DNA from: Methylobacterium sp.
Lineage (GTDB): Bacteria > Pseudomonadota > Alphaproteobacteria > Rhizobiales > Beijerinckiaceae
Direction: 5' to 3'
Assembly: GCA_020253445.1 (NCBI GenBank)
Contig: JADCBP010000004.1
Span: 248,001-312,000 of the forward strand
Length of the DNA: 64,000 bases
Part shown: one piece after another, positions 1-10,257 of the stretch
How positions within the stretch are numbered: position 1 is the first letter of the stretch
Layout: each line of letters opens with the position of its first letter
Made by a program: the position numbers and the translations under genes
Notes under the pieces: generated by a model
Told to the model about the DNA's origin: nothing
Databases searched by the model: none
The model's input: the letters and a program-made list of their open reading frames with translations, nothing else

Positions 1-2355
1 GAAGGTCACCCGGGCGGGCTGGCCCGCGCGTTTTGAAAAGCCGGGAATGATGCCCTCGATGCGGCTTTCGGTGAGGTCGAGTGTCACGCCCACATCCGGC
101 GGATCGTTCCGCTCGAAGGTCAGGGTCACGTTAGCCGTGATGGGCCCCGCCAGAGCCGGCCGGAGATCGATGCCGCGGCGCTGCCGCTGGGCCTCGTCCA
201 GTGTCGCTCGCACGGTGGCAACCGAGGGCTTGTCGCCCTCCGCGCGCCATTCGATCTGTGCCGGCAGGCCGTTCAGCCGGGCATCACCCTTCAGCGTCAG
301 GGTCGAGCCTCGCCATTGCAGCTGGAACTGGCCCGCTTCCAGCCGCTCGCCGGGCGCGATATTGTTGATCGCGACCTGCCGCAGATCGGCTCGCGCATCG
401 ATCTTCAGCTCGCGCGGGCCACTGCCCTTCAGCGCAAGCTGCGCCTGGACAAGGCCCTCGACCTGCCCGTCCCCGGCCGCGATGGAAGGTGGAATTGTCG
501 CGCCGATCGCCAGTCCGGGGCTGGCAATCACGGCCGCGACGCCAGCCAGCGACCCCTTGACCGGCAGGCGCATTTCGAGGATCGGCGGCACGCGATGAAC
601 ATCGGCAACGCTGAATTCGGATCCTGCGATCGAAACCGGCGCCCCCGCAACCGCCTCCACGAAGCCGCTTTCGACCCGGAGCTGCGCCTTGCGCGCGGAA
701 CTGCGCCCGGTCACCACCGCTTCACGCACGGGCGGCGCGTCGGAGACCGGCCGGAGCGTCACGCCCTCGAGCCGCCATTCGGCCGAGATCGATTCATCAG
801 GCAGCGGGCGCTGGCGCCAGGCATCATCGAGCACCTTGCCCGCGAGACGCGAGCGCATGTCGAGGCTCGCGAGCAGACCGGCATCCAGCCGGTCGACCAG
901 CCATTCGCGAATCTCGATGCTGACGAAGACCGGCCAGAGACGCAGGCCTTTCTCGGCCGGAAAACCGCGCGCAGCGATGCGTGTCGCGATAAGCCCGCCA
1001 TCGGCCAGCGAGAATTCCGCCGAGGCGGTCGCCTCGCCCCCGGAATCGCGCACCAGCAGCCGGTCGAGCAGCACACCCGAGAGATCGCGCGAGATGCGCG
1101 CCTCGAGACCGACCTCCTCGAAGGTGACGGGCTTGCCGCCCGCCTTGTTGGGCTTGACCACGGCGCCCTGCGCCGCAAGGCGCAGGCGCTTGAATTCGCC
1201 CTCGATATCCAGAGTGCCGGCAGCCTTGATATCGGTCTCGCGCGAGCGGAAACGCAAGGCGGGAATATTCATCCGGGGCGAGCCGGCCTCGCCCACGAAT
1301 TCGATGGAAAACTCGTCGAGCCGCAGGGCGGGCACGCCATAGGGCGTGAAATCGAGGGTGCCGCCCCCCATCGCGAAGCGGGCCCGCACCGCTCCGCGCG
1401 TCTGGCCTTCGCCAACGCCCGCATCAAGCTCTGCCTCGAGCCGCAAGGCCGGGTCGACGAAGCCCAGCGGCCAGTCGAGAAGATCCGCGAGCGCGCCAAG
1501 CGCACCCACCTCGGAGCGCAGTTTCAGCCGCCTGTGGCCGTCATGCGCGGGTTCCTTCACGAGGCTCAGCACCAGTGCCTTCGGAGCGGGCCGCGCTGTG
1601 ACGCCAGCCGCGCCCACTGGCCGGGCCCGCGCGATCTGCAGCCGGATCTCGTCGCCCTGACGGCGGATTTCCATGCTGAATGGCACGCCAAACGGAAGCG
1701 GCGCGCCCGCTTCCGTCCGCCTGGCGATGCTGAATCGCGGCACATCGACCGATTCGAGATTGGGCACCCCGGCGATCAGCTCGGCGAGGCCGGCAAGGCT
1801 TTCGAGCCCCATTGCCAGCCGTTCCACGACATCCGGCCCGCCCCCGGGCGGCGGCAGGACGAGATCGACCTGAGACACCGAAAGCCGCTTGGGGTCCATC
1901 GCGAGCCGGAACATCGAACTGGTGCTGAGATCGAGATCGAGCTGGCCGATGGCCACCGAATAGCCCGCTTTCGGGCTGTCGACCTTCAGACCCGAGAGCG
2001 AGAAAACCGGATCGATGCCGGTCAGCGCCATGCCGGCGCGATCGAGCACGATGCGCGCATCCTCCCCTGCAATATCCGTGATGGCCGCCAGAACGCGCTC
2101 GCGCAGGAAATCGGAATTTTCATTGTTGCGGAAATGAAAATAGGCAAAAAACAGGCCGCCGACCATCAGAAGCGACATGATCGCGAAGCCCAGGACAAAT
2201 ACTCGCAAGCCGCGCCGCCAGCCAAAAGGCCGGTTCCGCAACAGCCTTTGAATGGCTTTTTCCTGTTCCAAAGCCGCCGCCTCTTTCCTGGCACCGGACG
2301 ATTCGTCCTTGTCTTCCGCCTGATAGCACAAGCGCCCGACGCGCGCCGCGTCCAT
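1..2355 (-). CDS. AsmA/YhdP-like (DUF3971-type) inner-membrane-anchored envelope protein, 3' end cut by window
   Basis: An open frame of 785 codons runs from ATG at 2355 off the left edge, so the C-terminus is missing. A basic cytoplasmic segment of about 50 residues is followed by one membrane helix (about 51-73) and then a long periplasmic part. That part is rich in beta-strand-like alternation and repeated LRLDE/LDIEG-type phrases, typical of AsmA-superfamily proteins that bridge inner and outer membrane in lipid traffic. An AGGAAGG Shine-Dalgarno lies 8 bases before the start. The gene is divergent from the bcp-like gene. Family placement rests on architecture and remembered Rhizobiales gene order, not on a signature motif. 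The exact role (phospholipid transport or outer-membrane homeostasis) is inference. Confidence 0.7.
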   Translation of the reverse strand, partial: MDAARVGRLCYQAEDKDESSGARKEAAALEQEKAIQRLLRNRPFGWRRGLRVFVLGFAIMSLLMVGGLFFAYFHFRNNENSDFLRERVLAAITDIAGEDARIVLDRAGMALTGIDPVFSLSGLKVDSPKAGYSVAIGQLDLDLSTSSMFRLAMDPKRLSVSQVDLVLPPPGGGPDVVERLAMGLESLAGLAELIAGVPNLESVDVPRFSIARRTEAGAPLPFGVPFSMEIRRQGDEIRLQIARARPVGAAGVTARPAPKALVLSLVKEPAHDGHRRLKLRSEVGALGALADLLDWPLGFVDPALRLEAELDAGVGEGQTRGAVRARFAMGGGTLDFTPYGVPALRLDEFSIEFVGEAGSPRMNIPALRFRSRETDIKAAGTLDIEGEFKRLRLAAQGAVVKPNKAGGKPVTFEEVGLEARISRDLSGVLLDRLLVRDSGGEATASAEFSLADGGLIATRIAARGFPAEKGLRLWPVFVSIEIREWLVDRLDAGLLASLDMRSRLAGKVLDDAWRQRPLPDESISAEWRLEGVTLRPVSDAPPVREAVVTGRSSARKAQLRVESGFVEAVAGAPVSIAGSEFSVADVHRVPPILEMRLPVKGSLAGVAAVIASPGLAIGATIPPSIAAGDGQVEGLVQAQLALKGSGPRELKIDARADLRQVAINNIAPGERLEAGQFQLQWRGSTLTLKGDARLNGLPAQIEWRAEGDKPSVATVRATLDEAQRQRRGIDLRPALAGPITANVTLTFERNDPPDVGVTLDLTESRIEGIIPGFSKRAGQPARVTF

Positions 2356-2524
2356 GGCGATGCCCTTCCTTGATGCTTAATCCCGGCCATTGCATGGCGT
2401 TTCGGAGGGATGCAGCCAAAATCACGCCGGAACGCAATCTTCCCCGCCATGTCGGGCGTAATACCTTCGGGCCAGCGCAATTTCCTCCGGTGCCGGCCCC
2501 AATCTTTTTTCACAGGAACGCACC

Positions 2525-2998
2525 ATGACCGAACAGCCGCCCGCCGCCGGTACCATCGCCCCCGCCTTCACGCTTCCGGGTGACGGTGGCCGCACGATCT
2601 CGCTGAAGGATTTCGCCGGCAAGAAGCTGGTCCTTTACTTCTACCCCAAGGATGACACCTCGGGCTGCACGCAGGAAGCCAAGGATTTCAACGCTTTGAA
2701 AAGCGATTTTGCCAAGGCCGGCACCGAAATCCTCGGTGTCTCGCCCGACAGCGCCGCAAGCCACGACAAGTTCAAGAAGAAGCACGGGCTCGATTTCGCC
2801 CTCGTCTCGGATGAATCGAAGGCGATGCTCGAGGCTTATGGGGTCTGGACCGAGAAGAGCATGTATGGCCGCAAATACATGGGCGTGGAGCGCACGACCT
2901 TCCTGATCGATCCGGCCGGGAAAATCGCGAAGGTCTGGAACAAGGTGAAGGTTCCGGGACACGCGGCCGAGGTTCTGGAAGCGGCAAAGACGCTCTGA
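2525..2998 (+). CDS. bcp: Peroxiredoxin, Bcp/PrxQ type, with only one cysteine
   Basis: The 157-residue protein reduces hydrogen peroxide and organic hydroperoxides in the cytoplasm. The thioredoxin-fold AhpC/TSA core shows FTLPGDGG near the N-terminus and the active-site stretch YPKDDTSGCT with peroxidatic Cys48. In classical PrxQ the resolving cysteine is five residues later; here that position is Lys53, and no other Cys exists in the protein. It should therefore act as a one-Cys enzyme that needs an external thiol. Length is normal for the family. It stands alone between a divergent AsmA-like gene and a downstream M23 gene 111 bases away. Function assignment is firm; the reductant is unknown. 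Confidence 0.93.
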   Translation: MTEQPPAAGTIAPAFTLPGDGGRTISLKDFAGKKLVLYFYPKDDTSGCTQEAKDFNALKSDFAKAGTEILGVSPDSAASHDKFKKKHGLDFALVSDESKAMLEAYGVWTEKSMYGRKYMGVERTTFLIDPAGKIAKVWNKVKVPGHAAEVLEAAKTL

Positions 2999-3109
2999 AT
3001 GGTGCCGGAAAGCCGGTCTGGAGCCCTCCGGACCGGCCCTGCTTAGCGCGGTATTAACCCTAACCGCTTAAGACTTTGTCTGAAGCAAAGTCCGGTTCGG
3101 AGTGCCGCA

Positions 3110-4558
3110 TTGAAGCTTGCCCGCGCACCGATTACCCAGCCTGGCGCCAATACCGGTGCCCGTTTTGCATTCCTCGTGCGACGCGGATCGGGCTGGGACA
3201 CGATCGAGATCGGCGGCCCGCTTTTCCTCGGCGCCATGGCACTCAGCCTGTTCATGATCCTGATGGCGGTCGCCGGAACGCTCTATCATGTCTTTCGCGA
3301 TGATGCGCTGCTGGCCATGGTCTACGGCGAAAGGCGTGACCTCCGCGCCTACGAGGATCGCATCATCGAACTGCGCCAGCGAATCGACCGGCTCACCACC
3401 CGGCAGATCGCCAATCAGGATTCGATCGAGGATCGGGTCGCAGCGCTCGTCGCGCGCCAGGCGGAACTCGAGGCGCGCTACCTGCTCGTGAACGATCTCG
3501 AACAGCGCGCCGCGCAGGCCGGCCTGCATGCGCCACGGGAAGCGACGCCCGCCCTGTCGAACCGCGCGGCGCCGGCCCGCGCGAGCTTCGAGGCGCGCGC
3601 GCCCCTGCCCGCCGCGATCGGCGGGCCGGTGGAGCCGCCCCGCCCCACGCCGGTGGAGGGGCCGGTCTCGACCTTCGCACCCCGCGCCTTCCAGCCGGTC
3701 TCGCCGGGTGACATCCAGGCGAAGCCGCCCCGCTTCGATGATCTGAAAATGCGCGGGGCCATCAAGGATGTGGTGGGCCAGGTGGACCAGCGCACCAGGC
3801 AGATGGAACTTCATCAGATCACCACCGTGAAAAGGTTGGCCGAACATGCCGAGGAGGCCGACGGCCGCGCCCGCCGGGTCATTGCCGCCACGGGCCTTGG
3901 CCTGCATCGCTTCGAGAAGGAACTCGAGCCGCGCGCCGTGACGCGCGCCAGGTTGCCTGCGGCGAAGGGCTTCGAACTCATGATGCTGCGCGACGTGACA
4001 CCGCCGGCATCGGGTCTCGGCGGCCCGCTTCTGCCGCCCGCGCCACTCGGCGGCGCTGAGGATTTCGACGAGCATCTGGTGCGTGCCGATCAGGCACTGC
4101 TCAGCGCGGGCAACAGCCATGCAGTGCTGAAGCGTCTGCCGCTCGCGCGTCCGCTTTCCACCGAACACGACATCACATCGAGCTTCGGCACCCGGCTCGA
4201 TCCGTTCACGCGCGGGCTCGCCATGCATTCCGGCATCGATTTTCGCGCACCTCCGGGCACGGCGGTTCGCGCCACCGCGCCGGGCAGGGTGATCGAGGCG
4301 GGTTACAGCGGCGGCTATGGCCGCATGGTCGAGATCGACCATGGCAACGGCCTCTCCACGCGCTATGCGCATCTCTCGGGCATTCAGGTGAGCGAGGGCG
4401 ACACGATCCGCGCCGGGCAGGTCATCGGAACGGTGGGTTCTACGGGCCGTTCCACCGGCCCGCACCTGCATTACGAAGTGCGCATCGACGACGACGCGAC
4501 GGACCCCATGCGCTTCCTGCGCGCGAGCCGCCTGATGACGGCCAGCGCGGTGGAGTGA
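3110..4558 (+). CDS. M23 (LytM) peptidase-domain membrane protein
   Basis: The 482-residue protein starts at TTG; the next in-frame ATG (about 3236) lies inside the membrane helix, so TTG is preferred. Order of parts: basic cytoplasmic head, one membrane helix (36-59), a charged coiled coil (about 70-120), a Pro/Ala-rich linker, then a LytM domain in the last 115 residues. The zinc site looks complete: H373 and D377 in HSGID, and HLH at 452-454. Enzymes of this family cut peptide cross-links in murein, or activate amidases when degenerate. Since the site is intact, endopeptidase activity is likely. An amidase and PBP1a lie nearby, consistent with cell-wall growth or division. Confidence 0.88.
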   Translation: MKLARAPITQPGANTGARFAFLVRRGSGWDTIEIGGPLFLGAMALSLFMILMAVAGTLYHVFRDDALLAMVYGERRDLRAYEDRIIELRQRIDRLTTRQIANQDSIEDRVAALVARQAELEARYLLVNDLEQRAAQAGLHAPREATPALSNRAAPARASFEARAPLPAAIGGPVEPPRPTPVEGPVSTFAPRAFQPVSPGDIQAKPPRFDDLKMRGAIKDVVGQVDQRTRQMELHQITTVKRLAEHAEEADGRARRVIAATGLGLHRFEKELEPRAVTRARLPAAKGFELMMLRDVTPPASGLGGPLLPPAPLGGAEDFDEHLVRADQALLSAGNSHAVLKRLPLARPLSTEHDITSSFGTRLDPFTRGLAMHSGIDFRAPPGTAVRATAPGRVIEAGYSGGYGRMVEIDHGNGLSTRYAHLSGIQVSEGDTIRAGQVIGTVGSTGRSTGPHLHYEVRIDDDATDPMRFLRASRLMTASAVE

Positions 4559-4561
4559 GCG

Positions 4562-5692
4562 TCACTCGATATCATCCACCGCGATCGGCTCGCCGCCGGT
4601 GATCTTGTGCTTCAGCGCGGCCTCGATGAAGGGGTCGATATCGCCATCGAGCACGGCCTGCGGATCGGTGGAGGTCACGCCCGTGCGCAGATCCTTCACG
4701 AGCTGGTAGGGCTGGAGCACATAGGAGCGGATCTGGTGGCCCCAGCCGATATCGGTCTTCGCGGCCTGCTCCGCCTGCGCGATGGCCTCGCGCTTCTTCA
4801 GTTCCAGCTCATAAAGACGCGCGCGCAGCATCTTCCAGGCGAGTTCGCGGTTCTGGTGCTGCGAACGGCTGGTCTGGCTCATCACCATGATGCCCGTGGG
4901 AATGTGCAGGAGGCGCACGGCCGATTCCACCTTGTTGACGTTCTGGCCGCCGGCACCCTGCGCGCGCATCAGGTCGACGCGCACATCGCTCTCGTTGAGG
5001 TTGATCTGGATGGAATCGTCCACCACCGGGTAGATCGTCACGCTGGCGAAGCTCGTGTGCCGGCGGGCATTCGAATCGTAAGGGCTGATGCGCACGAGAC
5101 GATGCACGCCGGCCTCGGTCTTGGCCCAGCCATAGGCATTGCGGCCCTTGAGCATCAGCGTCGCCGATTTGATGCCCGCTTCCTCGCCGTCGGAGACTTC
5201 CATCACCTCGACCTTGAAGCCCGAGCGTTCGGCCCAGCGCTGATACATGCGCATCAGCATCGAGGCCCAATCCTGGCTCTCGGTGCCGCCCGCGCCCGAA
5301 TGCACCTCGATATAGGTGTCATTGGCATCCGCCTCGCCCGAGAGCAGCACTTCCATCTGCAGCTTCTCGGAGTTCTCGGCGAGCGCGCGAATCTGGTTCT
5401 CGCCTTCCGTGATCGTGCCCTCGTCCTCCTCGGCCTCGCCGAGTTCGATGAGGGTCACGGCGTCGTCGAGATCGCCCTGCAGCTTCTTCACGATGCCGAT
5501 TCGGTAATCGAGATCGGTGCGCTCGCGCATGATCTTCTGCGCGCCCTGCGCATCGTTCCAGAAATCGGGTTCCTCGACGCGTGCATTCAATTCCGCGAGC
5601 TTCTTCAGCGCGCGATCCCAATCGAGATGCTTCTTCAGCAAACCAATCGATTGCTGGATCACATCGAGCTTTTCTTCGACTTCGGCACGCAT
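4562..5692 (-). CDS. prfB: Peptide chain release factor 2
   Basis: RF2 recognises UAA and UGA and triggers hydrolysis of peptidyl-tRNA. The 376-residue protein has the PCRF domain first, the codon-reading loop as SPY at 203-205 (SPF in E. coli), and the catalytic GGQ at 248-250. The open frame reaches further upstream, but that part is low-complexity Arg-rich and unlike RF2; ATG at 5692 gives the normal N-terminus. The frame is unbroken through the region where many bacteria have the autoregulatory frameshift with an early UGA, so that control is absent here. It follows mrcA by 94 bases on the same strand, an order usual in Rhizobiales. Confidence 0.97.
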   Translation of the reverse strand: MRAEVEEKLDVIQQSIGLLKKHLDWDRALKKLAELNARVEEPDFWNDAQGAQKIMRERTDLDYRIGIVKKLQGDLDDAVTLIELGEAEEDEGTITEGENQIRALAENSEKLQMEVLLSGEADANDTYIEVHSGAGGTESQDWASMLMRMYQRWAERSGFKVEVMEVSDGEEAGIKSATLMLKGRNAYGWAKTEAGVHRLVRISPYDSNARRHTSFASVTIYPVVDDSIQINLNESDVRVDLMRAQGAGGQNVNKVESAVRLLHIPTGIMVMSQTSRSQHQNRELAWKMLRARLYELELKKREAIAQAEQAAKTDIGWGHQIRSYVLQPYQLVKDLRTGVTSTDPQAVLDGDIDPFIEAALKHKITGGEPIAVDDIE

Positions 5693-5786
5693 GCTTTCGT
5701 ATCCTGCTGGCGCGCACCCGCTCAGGCGGCGCGAAAAAGCCCGGCCGGGATAGCCTCCCGGGCCGGGCCTGTAAACCGGATTGACG

Positions 5787-8195
5787 TCAGTAGAGGCCGC
5801 CGGTCGTCGAGCCGATGGGACCGCCGGGAACAACCATGCCGCCCGCCGTCGCTTCCCCGAAGGAATAGTTCTCCGGCGGCGCGGTGTTCGGCTTGAACGG
5901 CTCCAGGATCGCCTGCGGGTCGCCGGCGGTCGTCCGCTGGCCCGTGCGCGCATTCACGCGGATGAACTTGATGCCCGGCGGCACCCGAAACTGCAGGTTC
6001 GGCTTGCCGGCCAGCGCTTCCCGCATGAAGGCCGAGAAGATCGGCACGGCATAGGTGCCGGCGGTGGCGCGGCTGCCGAGGGATTGCGGCTTGTCGAAGC
6101 CGAGATAGACGCCCACCGCGAGATCGGGCGAGAAGCCCACGAACCACACGTCCTTCGCGTCGTTCGTCGTGCCGGTCTTGCCCGCGAAGGTGCGGCCGAG
6201 CGCGCGAAGCTGCGCCGCCGTGCCACGCTGCGTCACGCCTTCCATGATCGAGGTGATCTGGTAGGCGGTCATCGGGTCGATCACGCGCTCGCGCCTGTCG
6301 ATGAGGCGGGGCTCGTCCTGTTCGTTCCACGCTTCCGAAGAGCACGGATCGCACTGGCGCTCGTCATGGCGATAGATGGTCGCGCCCCACCGGTCCTGGA
6401 TGCGGTCGATGAGGGTCGGCCGGATGCGCTTGCCGCCATTCGCCATCATCGAATAGGCGGCGGTCATGCGCAGAACGGTCGTCTCGCCCGCGCCGAGCGA
6501 CATGGCCAGCACCGGCAGCATGTCATCATAGACGCCGAAGCGCTTCGCGTATTCCGCGACGAGCGGCATGCCGAGATCGCGCGCGAGGCGCACGGTCATC
6601 AGGTTCTTCGATTGCTCGACGCCATAGCGCAGCGTGCGCGGACCGGTCGGCTTGCCGTCGTAGTTTTCCGGCCGCCAGATCTCGCCATTGCCCTGGTCGA
6701 GCTCGATCGGCTCGTCGAGGATGATCGAGGACGGCGTGTAGCCGTTATCGAGCGCGGTGGCATAGACGAAGGGCTTGAAGGACGAGCCCACCTGCCGCAG
6801 CGCCTGCGTCGCGCGGTTGAACTCGCTCTTGTCGAAGGAGAAGCCGCCGACCATCGCCTTCACGCGGCCGGTATGCGGGTCCATGGCCACCAGCGCGCCG
6901 GAGATTTCCGGCACCTGGCGCAGGCGATAGCGCCCCTCCTGCCCCGCGATCGGCTCGACATAGACCACATCACCGGGGTTGACGACACGCGCCAGCGGAC
7001 GGTTGGTCCAGCGCACGCCCTCCGGAGGGATGATGCCGGTCTCCCGCTTGCGATCGACCTGGCCACCCGAGAGCCGGGTCGGCTGGAGGCCGATGCGCGC
7101 CTCGGTGTTGGTGACATCCAGAATGACGGCCAGCCGCCACGGATCGACATCCGTCAGGCCCTGCACTTCGGCGAGAGGAATGCCCCAGTCGCCGGTTGGC
7201 GGGATGCGATCCTGCGCCCCACGCCAGCCGCGGGCCTCGTCATAGCGCACGAGACCATCGGAAAGCGCCTTGCGGGCCAGAACCTGCATGCGGGGATCGA
7301 GGGTCGAACGCACCGAGAGGCCGCCTTCCAGCAGCTTCTTGTTGCCATAGCGATCCACGATCTCGCGGCGCACTTCCTCGGCGAAGAAGCCGGCGGCATA
7401 GGCGTTCGGCGAGAGCTGGCGGAAGGTGGCGACCAGCGGCTCCGCGCGCGCAACCTGCGCATCCTCGCGGCTGATATAGCCGTTCTCGAGCATGCGATCG
7501 ATCACATAGTTGCGCCGGCCGAGCGCCGCCTCGCGGTGGTTGATCGGGTGGTAGTTCGACGGCGCCTTCGGCAGGGCCGCGAGATAGGCCGCCTCGGAAA
7601 TCGAAAGTTCATGCACCGACTTGCCGAAATAATTCAGCGCGGCCGCCGCGACACCGTAATTCCCCGAGCCGAGGAAGATCTGGTTCATGTAGAGTTCGAG
7701 GATCTTGTCCTTCGAGAAGGTCGCCTCGAGACGGAAGGCCAGCAAAGCCTCGCGGATCTTGCGCTCGACCGTCTGGTCGCGGGTCAGGAAGAAGTTCTTG
7801 GCCACCTGCTGCGTGATCGTCGAGCCGCCCTGCTGGCGCCCGCCGGACCCGCGGCGGAACTGCGTGACGACGGCACGGGCCAAACCTTCGGGGTCCACGC
7901 CGCCATGCTTGTAGAAATTCTTGTCCTCGGCCGAGAGGAAAGCCGCGATCAGCAATTGAGGCATGGCCTGGATCGGCAGGTAGAGGCGCCGCTCGCGCGC
8001 GTATTCGGCCAGCAGGGAGCCGTCCGCCGCATGCACGCGGGTGGTCACCGGCGGCTCGTAATTGGCGAGCTGGGCGTGATCCGGCAGATCCTGCGAATAA
8101 TGCCAGACGACATAGCTCACCGCCGCGGCACCCACGAGGCCCACGAGCGTGAGGGTTCCGAACAGAAACGCGAGAAACCGCGCGATCAGTCGCAT
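5787..8195 (-). CDS. mrcA: Penicillin-binding protein 1A, bifunctional glycosyltransferase/transpeptidase
   Basis: This class A PBP (802 residues) polymerises lipid II and cross-links peptidoglycan at the outer face of the inner membrane. An N-terminal membrane anchor (about 5-30) precedes the GT51 domain with catalytic Glu90 in the [12 protein letters not shown] motif and the downstream GGSTITQQ motif. An OB-like insert with arginine-rich stretches follows, as in PBP1a proteins. The transpeptidase has S471-xx-K474 (SSFK), the SKN triad, and KTG in GKTGTTND. All catalytic motifs are intact. It lies between an amidase gene (upstream) and prfB (downstream), all on the minus strand, and may be co-transcribed with either. 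Confidence 0.97.
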   Translation of the reverse strand: MRLIARFLAFLFGTLTLVGLVGAAAVSYVVWHYSQDLPDHAQLANYEPPVTTRVHAADGSLLAEYARERRLYLPIQAMPQLLIAAFLSAEDKNFYKHGGVDPEGLARAVVTQFRRGSGGRQQGGSTITQQVAKNFFLTRDQTVERKIREALLAFRLEATFSKDKILELYMNQIFLGSGNYGVAAAALNYFGKSVHELSISEAAYLAALPKAPSNYHPINHREAALGRRNYVIDRMLENGYISREDAQVARAEPLVATFRQLSPNAYAAGFFAEEVRREIVDRYGNKKLLEGGLSVRSTLDPRMQVLARKALSDGLVRYDEARGWRGAQDRIPPTGDWGIPLAEVQGLTDVDPWRLAVILDVTNTEARIGLQPTRLSGGQVDRKRETGIIPPEGVRWTNRPLARVVNPGDVVYVEPIAGQEGRYRLRQVPEISGALVAMDPHTGRVKAMVGGFSFDKSEFNRATQALRQVGSSFKPFVYATALDNGYTPSSIILDEPIELDQGNGEIWRPENYDGKPTGPRTLRYGVEQSKNLMTVRLARDLGMPLVAEYAKRFGVYDDMLPVLAMSLGAGETTVLRMTAAYSMMANGGKRIRPTLIDRIQDRWGATIYRHDERQCDPCSSEAWNEQDEPRLIDRRERVIDPMTAYQITSIMEGVTQRGTAAQLRALGRTFAGKTGTTNDAKDVWFVGFSPDLAVGVYLGFDKPQSLGSRATAGTYAVPIFSAFMREALAGKPNLQFRVPPGIKFIRVNARTGQRTTAGDPQAILEPFKPNTAPPENYSFGEATAGGMVVPGGPIGSTTGGLY

Positions 8196-8444
8196 ACCAC
8201 TGCCCTATTCCTGTCGGCACGCCGTTTCCGGCTGCCTCTCCCGCCTTCGTCGATCATCGCACGAAGAGGTGAAAATTCCTGACGCATTCACCAAGTCGAA
8301 AACTGTCTCGCGCAGCAGGATTCCACGAGGGGATACCAGAGCTTCGGCGAGCCCAAAAGTCTCCTGCGAGAGAAAGTCGAAAAGCGTGGCCGAAAAACGG
8401 CACCTCCACCGAACAATTCCTTGCGAAGTGCTTTTTTTGAGACG

Positions 8445-9707
8445 TCAGGGCACCGGCGCGGCAGCGGCCGGTTCCGGCGTCGAGGTCGCCAGCACGAAGG
8501 ATTCCAGCGCATGGGCGAGCGTCTCGGCCAGGGATTTCTGATCATTGCCATCCACCAGCGCCCGCAAATCCTGCGGATTGGAGAGATAGCCCAGTTCGAT
8601 CAGGATCGACGGCATGTCCGGCGCGCGCAGCACGCGAAAACCCGCGCCGCGCAACGGTGTCTTGTGGGTGCGGTTACCGAGAGCGGTCACCGTCTGCCGG
8701 GCCGCAAGCTGGCCGAATGCCCGCGTTTCGCGCCGGGCGAGATCCAGGAGAATCGGCTCGATGCCGCCCTTCGCCTCCTCATCGGCATCCAGCCCGGCGA
8801 CGAGGTCGGCCCGGTTTTCCTTTTCGGCGGCGCGCGCGGCCAGCGCGTCGGTTGCCCGGTCCGAAAGCGTGTAGACCGAGGCGCCACGCACATCCGGTTC
8901 GCCCGCGAGCGAATCGGCATGGAGCGAGACAAACAGTCTCGCTTCCCGGGCGCGGGCGAATTTCACGCGCTCGCCGAGCGAAACAAATCGATCATCCTCG
9001 CGCGTCATTGCCACCCGCACCCTGCCGGACCTCGCGAGCCGGTCGCGCAGCGCGAGACCGATCGCGAGCACGATGTCCTTTTCCGTTTCGCCCCTGGCAC
9101 CGGATGCGCCCGGATCAATGCCGCCATGGCCCGGATCGATCACCACGAGCGGGCGCGTGTCGCCCTGGTCGTCCGGTGGCGGTTCCGGTCGCGCCATGCG
9201 GCTCGTCATGCGCCTTGCGGAATCGAGTCGGGCCTGCGCCATGAAGGCTTCGGCACTCGTCGCGCGCAATTGCACCACCAGCCGCGCCACACCGGCCTGC
9301 CGCACGAAATCCGCGCGCTCGACGAGCACGGGCCGCGCGAGATCGATCACGATGCGCGATTGCCCGGCCATGAAGAGCCCGGCGCGCAAGGCGCCGATCG
9401 CCGGAAGCGACCGCCCGGTCATCCTTTGCGCGCTGGCCGCCACGAAGCTGCGGTCGAGGTCGATCACCAGCCGGTCCGGGCCAGTGAGAACCTCGTGGCG
9501 GAAGGTCGTTTCCTCGGAAAGATCGATGACGATCGCGAAGAGGTCCGGGCTCTGCCCCTCGACCGGATGGATCGCACGGATCACGGCCGGGGCACCCTGA
9601 GGGCCCTGTGCCTCAGCGACCGACACCGGGAACAGCGCCAGAACGAGCAGGACAAGGCCCGCCAAGAGGGCGGCGCCGAGATCAAGCCTGGGGGATGAAA
9701 GCCTCAT
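8445..9707 (-). CDS. amiC: N-acetylmuramoyl-L-alanine amidase with AMIN domain (AmiC type)
   Basis: The enzyme removes the peptide stem from murein during daughter-cell separation. ATG at 9707 is chosen over an upstream in-frame start because it begins a clear signal peptide (MRLSSPRLDLG, a long hydrophobic stretch, cleavage near AEA), giving 420 residues. An AMIN domain follows (septal targeting in the family), then the Amidase_3 zinc domain with DPGHGG, the Glu of EKDIVLAIG, the His of SLHAD and the catalytic Glu of IELGYLSN. An Arg/Pro linker separates the domains. It is divergent from rne and 249 bases upstream of mrcA. EnvC- or M23-type activators usually control such amidases; the M23 gene at 3.1 kb is a candidate partner by inference only. 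Confidence 0.94.
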   Translation of the reverse strand: MRLSSPRLDLGAALLAGLVLLVLALFPVSVAEAQGPQGAPAVIRAIHPVEGQSPDLFAIVIDLSEETTFRHEVLTGPDRLVIDLDRSFVAASAQRMTGRSLPAIGALRAGLFMAGQSRIVIDLARPVLVERADFVRQAGVARLVVQLRATSAEAFMAQARLDSARRMTSRMARPEPPPDDQGDTRPLVVIDPGHGGIDPGASGARGETEKDIVLAIGLALRDRLARSGRVRVAMTREDDRFVSLGERVKFARAREARLFVSLHADSLAGEPDVRGASVYTLSDRATDALAARAAEKENRADLVAGLDADEEAKGGIEPILLDLARRETRAFGQLAARQTVTALGNRTHKTPLRGAGFRVLRAPDMPSILIELGYLSNPQDLRALVDGNDQKSLAETLAHALESFVLATSTPEPAAAAPVP

Positions 9708-10257
9708 GGCCGGTGGCCTTCCGGTCTCTCGCTTGCAAATTCGCGCATTCGTCCTTACACGAGGTCTATGGTGCGTCGCGCCAGCGGGCAAGACTCCTCA
9801 ACCTGATGAGTCGCGCTCCGCATTGTTCCCGCCCCGCCTCGACCGGATGCTCCGGCAGGCGTCATGGTCCGGCGAGCCGCCCCCGAAAATCGGGCGCGGC
9901 ATCCCAATCCCGGCCCTTCGGCGAGAACCTCTTGCGACGGGACGCATCGGCCGCCTTTGGGGATCGTTCTGGTAATGCCCGCTTTTTCGAGCCTGGATCT
10001 GAAACCGGTTGCGCCGCTTCGGCTGCGCATGTCCGGGATTTCGGCTCGGCACCTTCCGCGCATGTCAGTTCGCTCCTTCTCCGCGGCCCTTCCCGGCTTC
10101 GTCCGGCTGCCGGCTTCGGCCGATGGCCGTTTTCCTGATCCGAAACTTCCCCGTTCCATCGGCATGACCTCCCGCGCATCGGCCTCCAGCCGGCCGAGCC
10201 GTCTCGCCTGCTCGATTTCGAGCCATCGAACAGGGACATCCTCATCAAGGCTTATCC
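9708..10257. other. 550-bp gap between divergent amidase and rne genes; probable long rne leader
   Basis: No convincing gene is present; frames that stay open here are Arg/Pro/Ser-rich shadows. The part next to rne holds several CCGGCTTCG-like segments (about 10095-10125) that could fold. RNase E genes elsewhere have long leaders used for autoregulation by RNase E cleavage, so a structured rne 5' UTR is a fair guess. I cannot place a promoter with confidence. Confidence 0.4.

Noticed and set aside
4562-5953. Long version of prfB with 87 extra N-terminal residues
   Set aside because: The extra part is Arg/Pro-rich and unlike RF2; the internal ATG at 5692 matches the family start.
5781-8282. 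833-codon plus-strand frame
   Set aside because: Antisense to mrcA; no domain recognisable.
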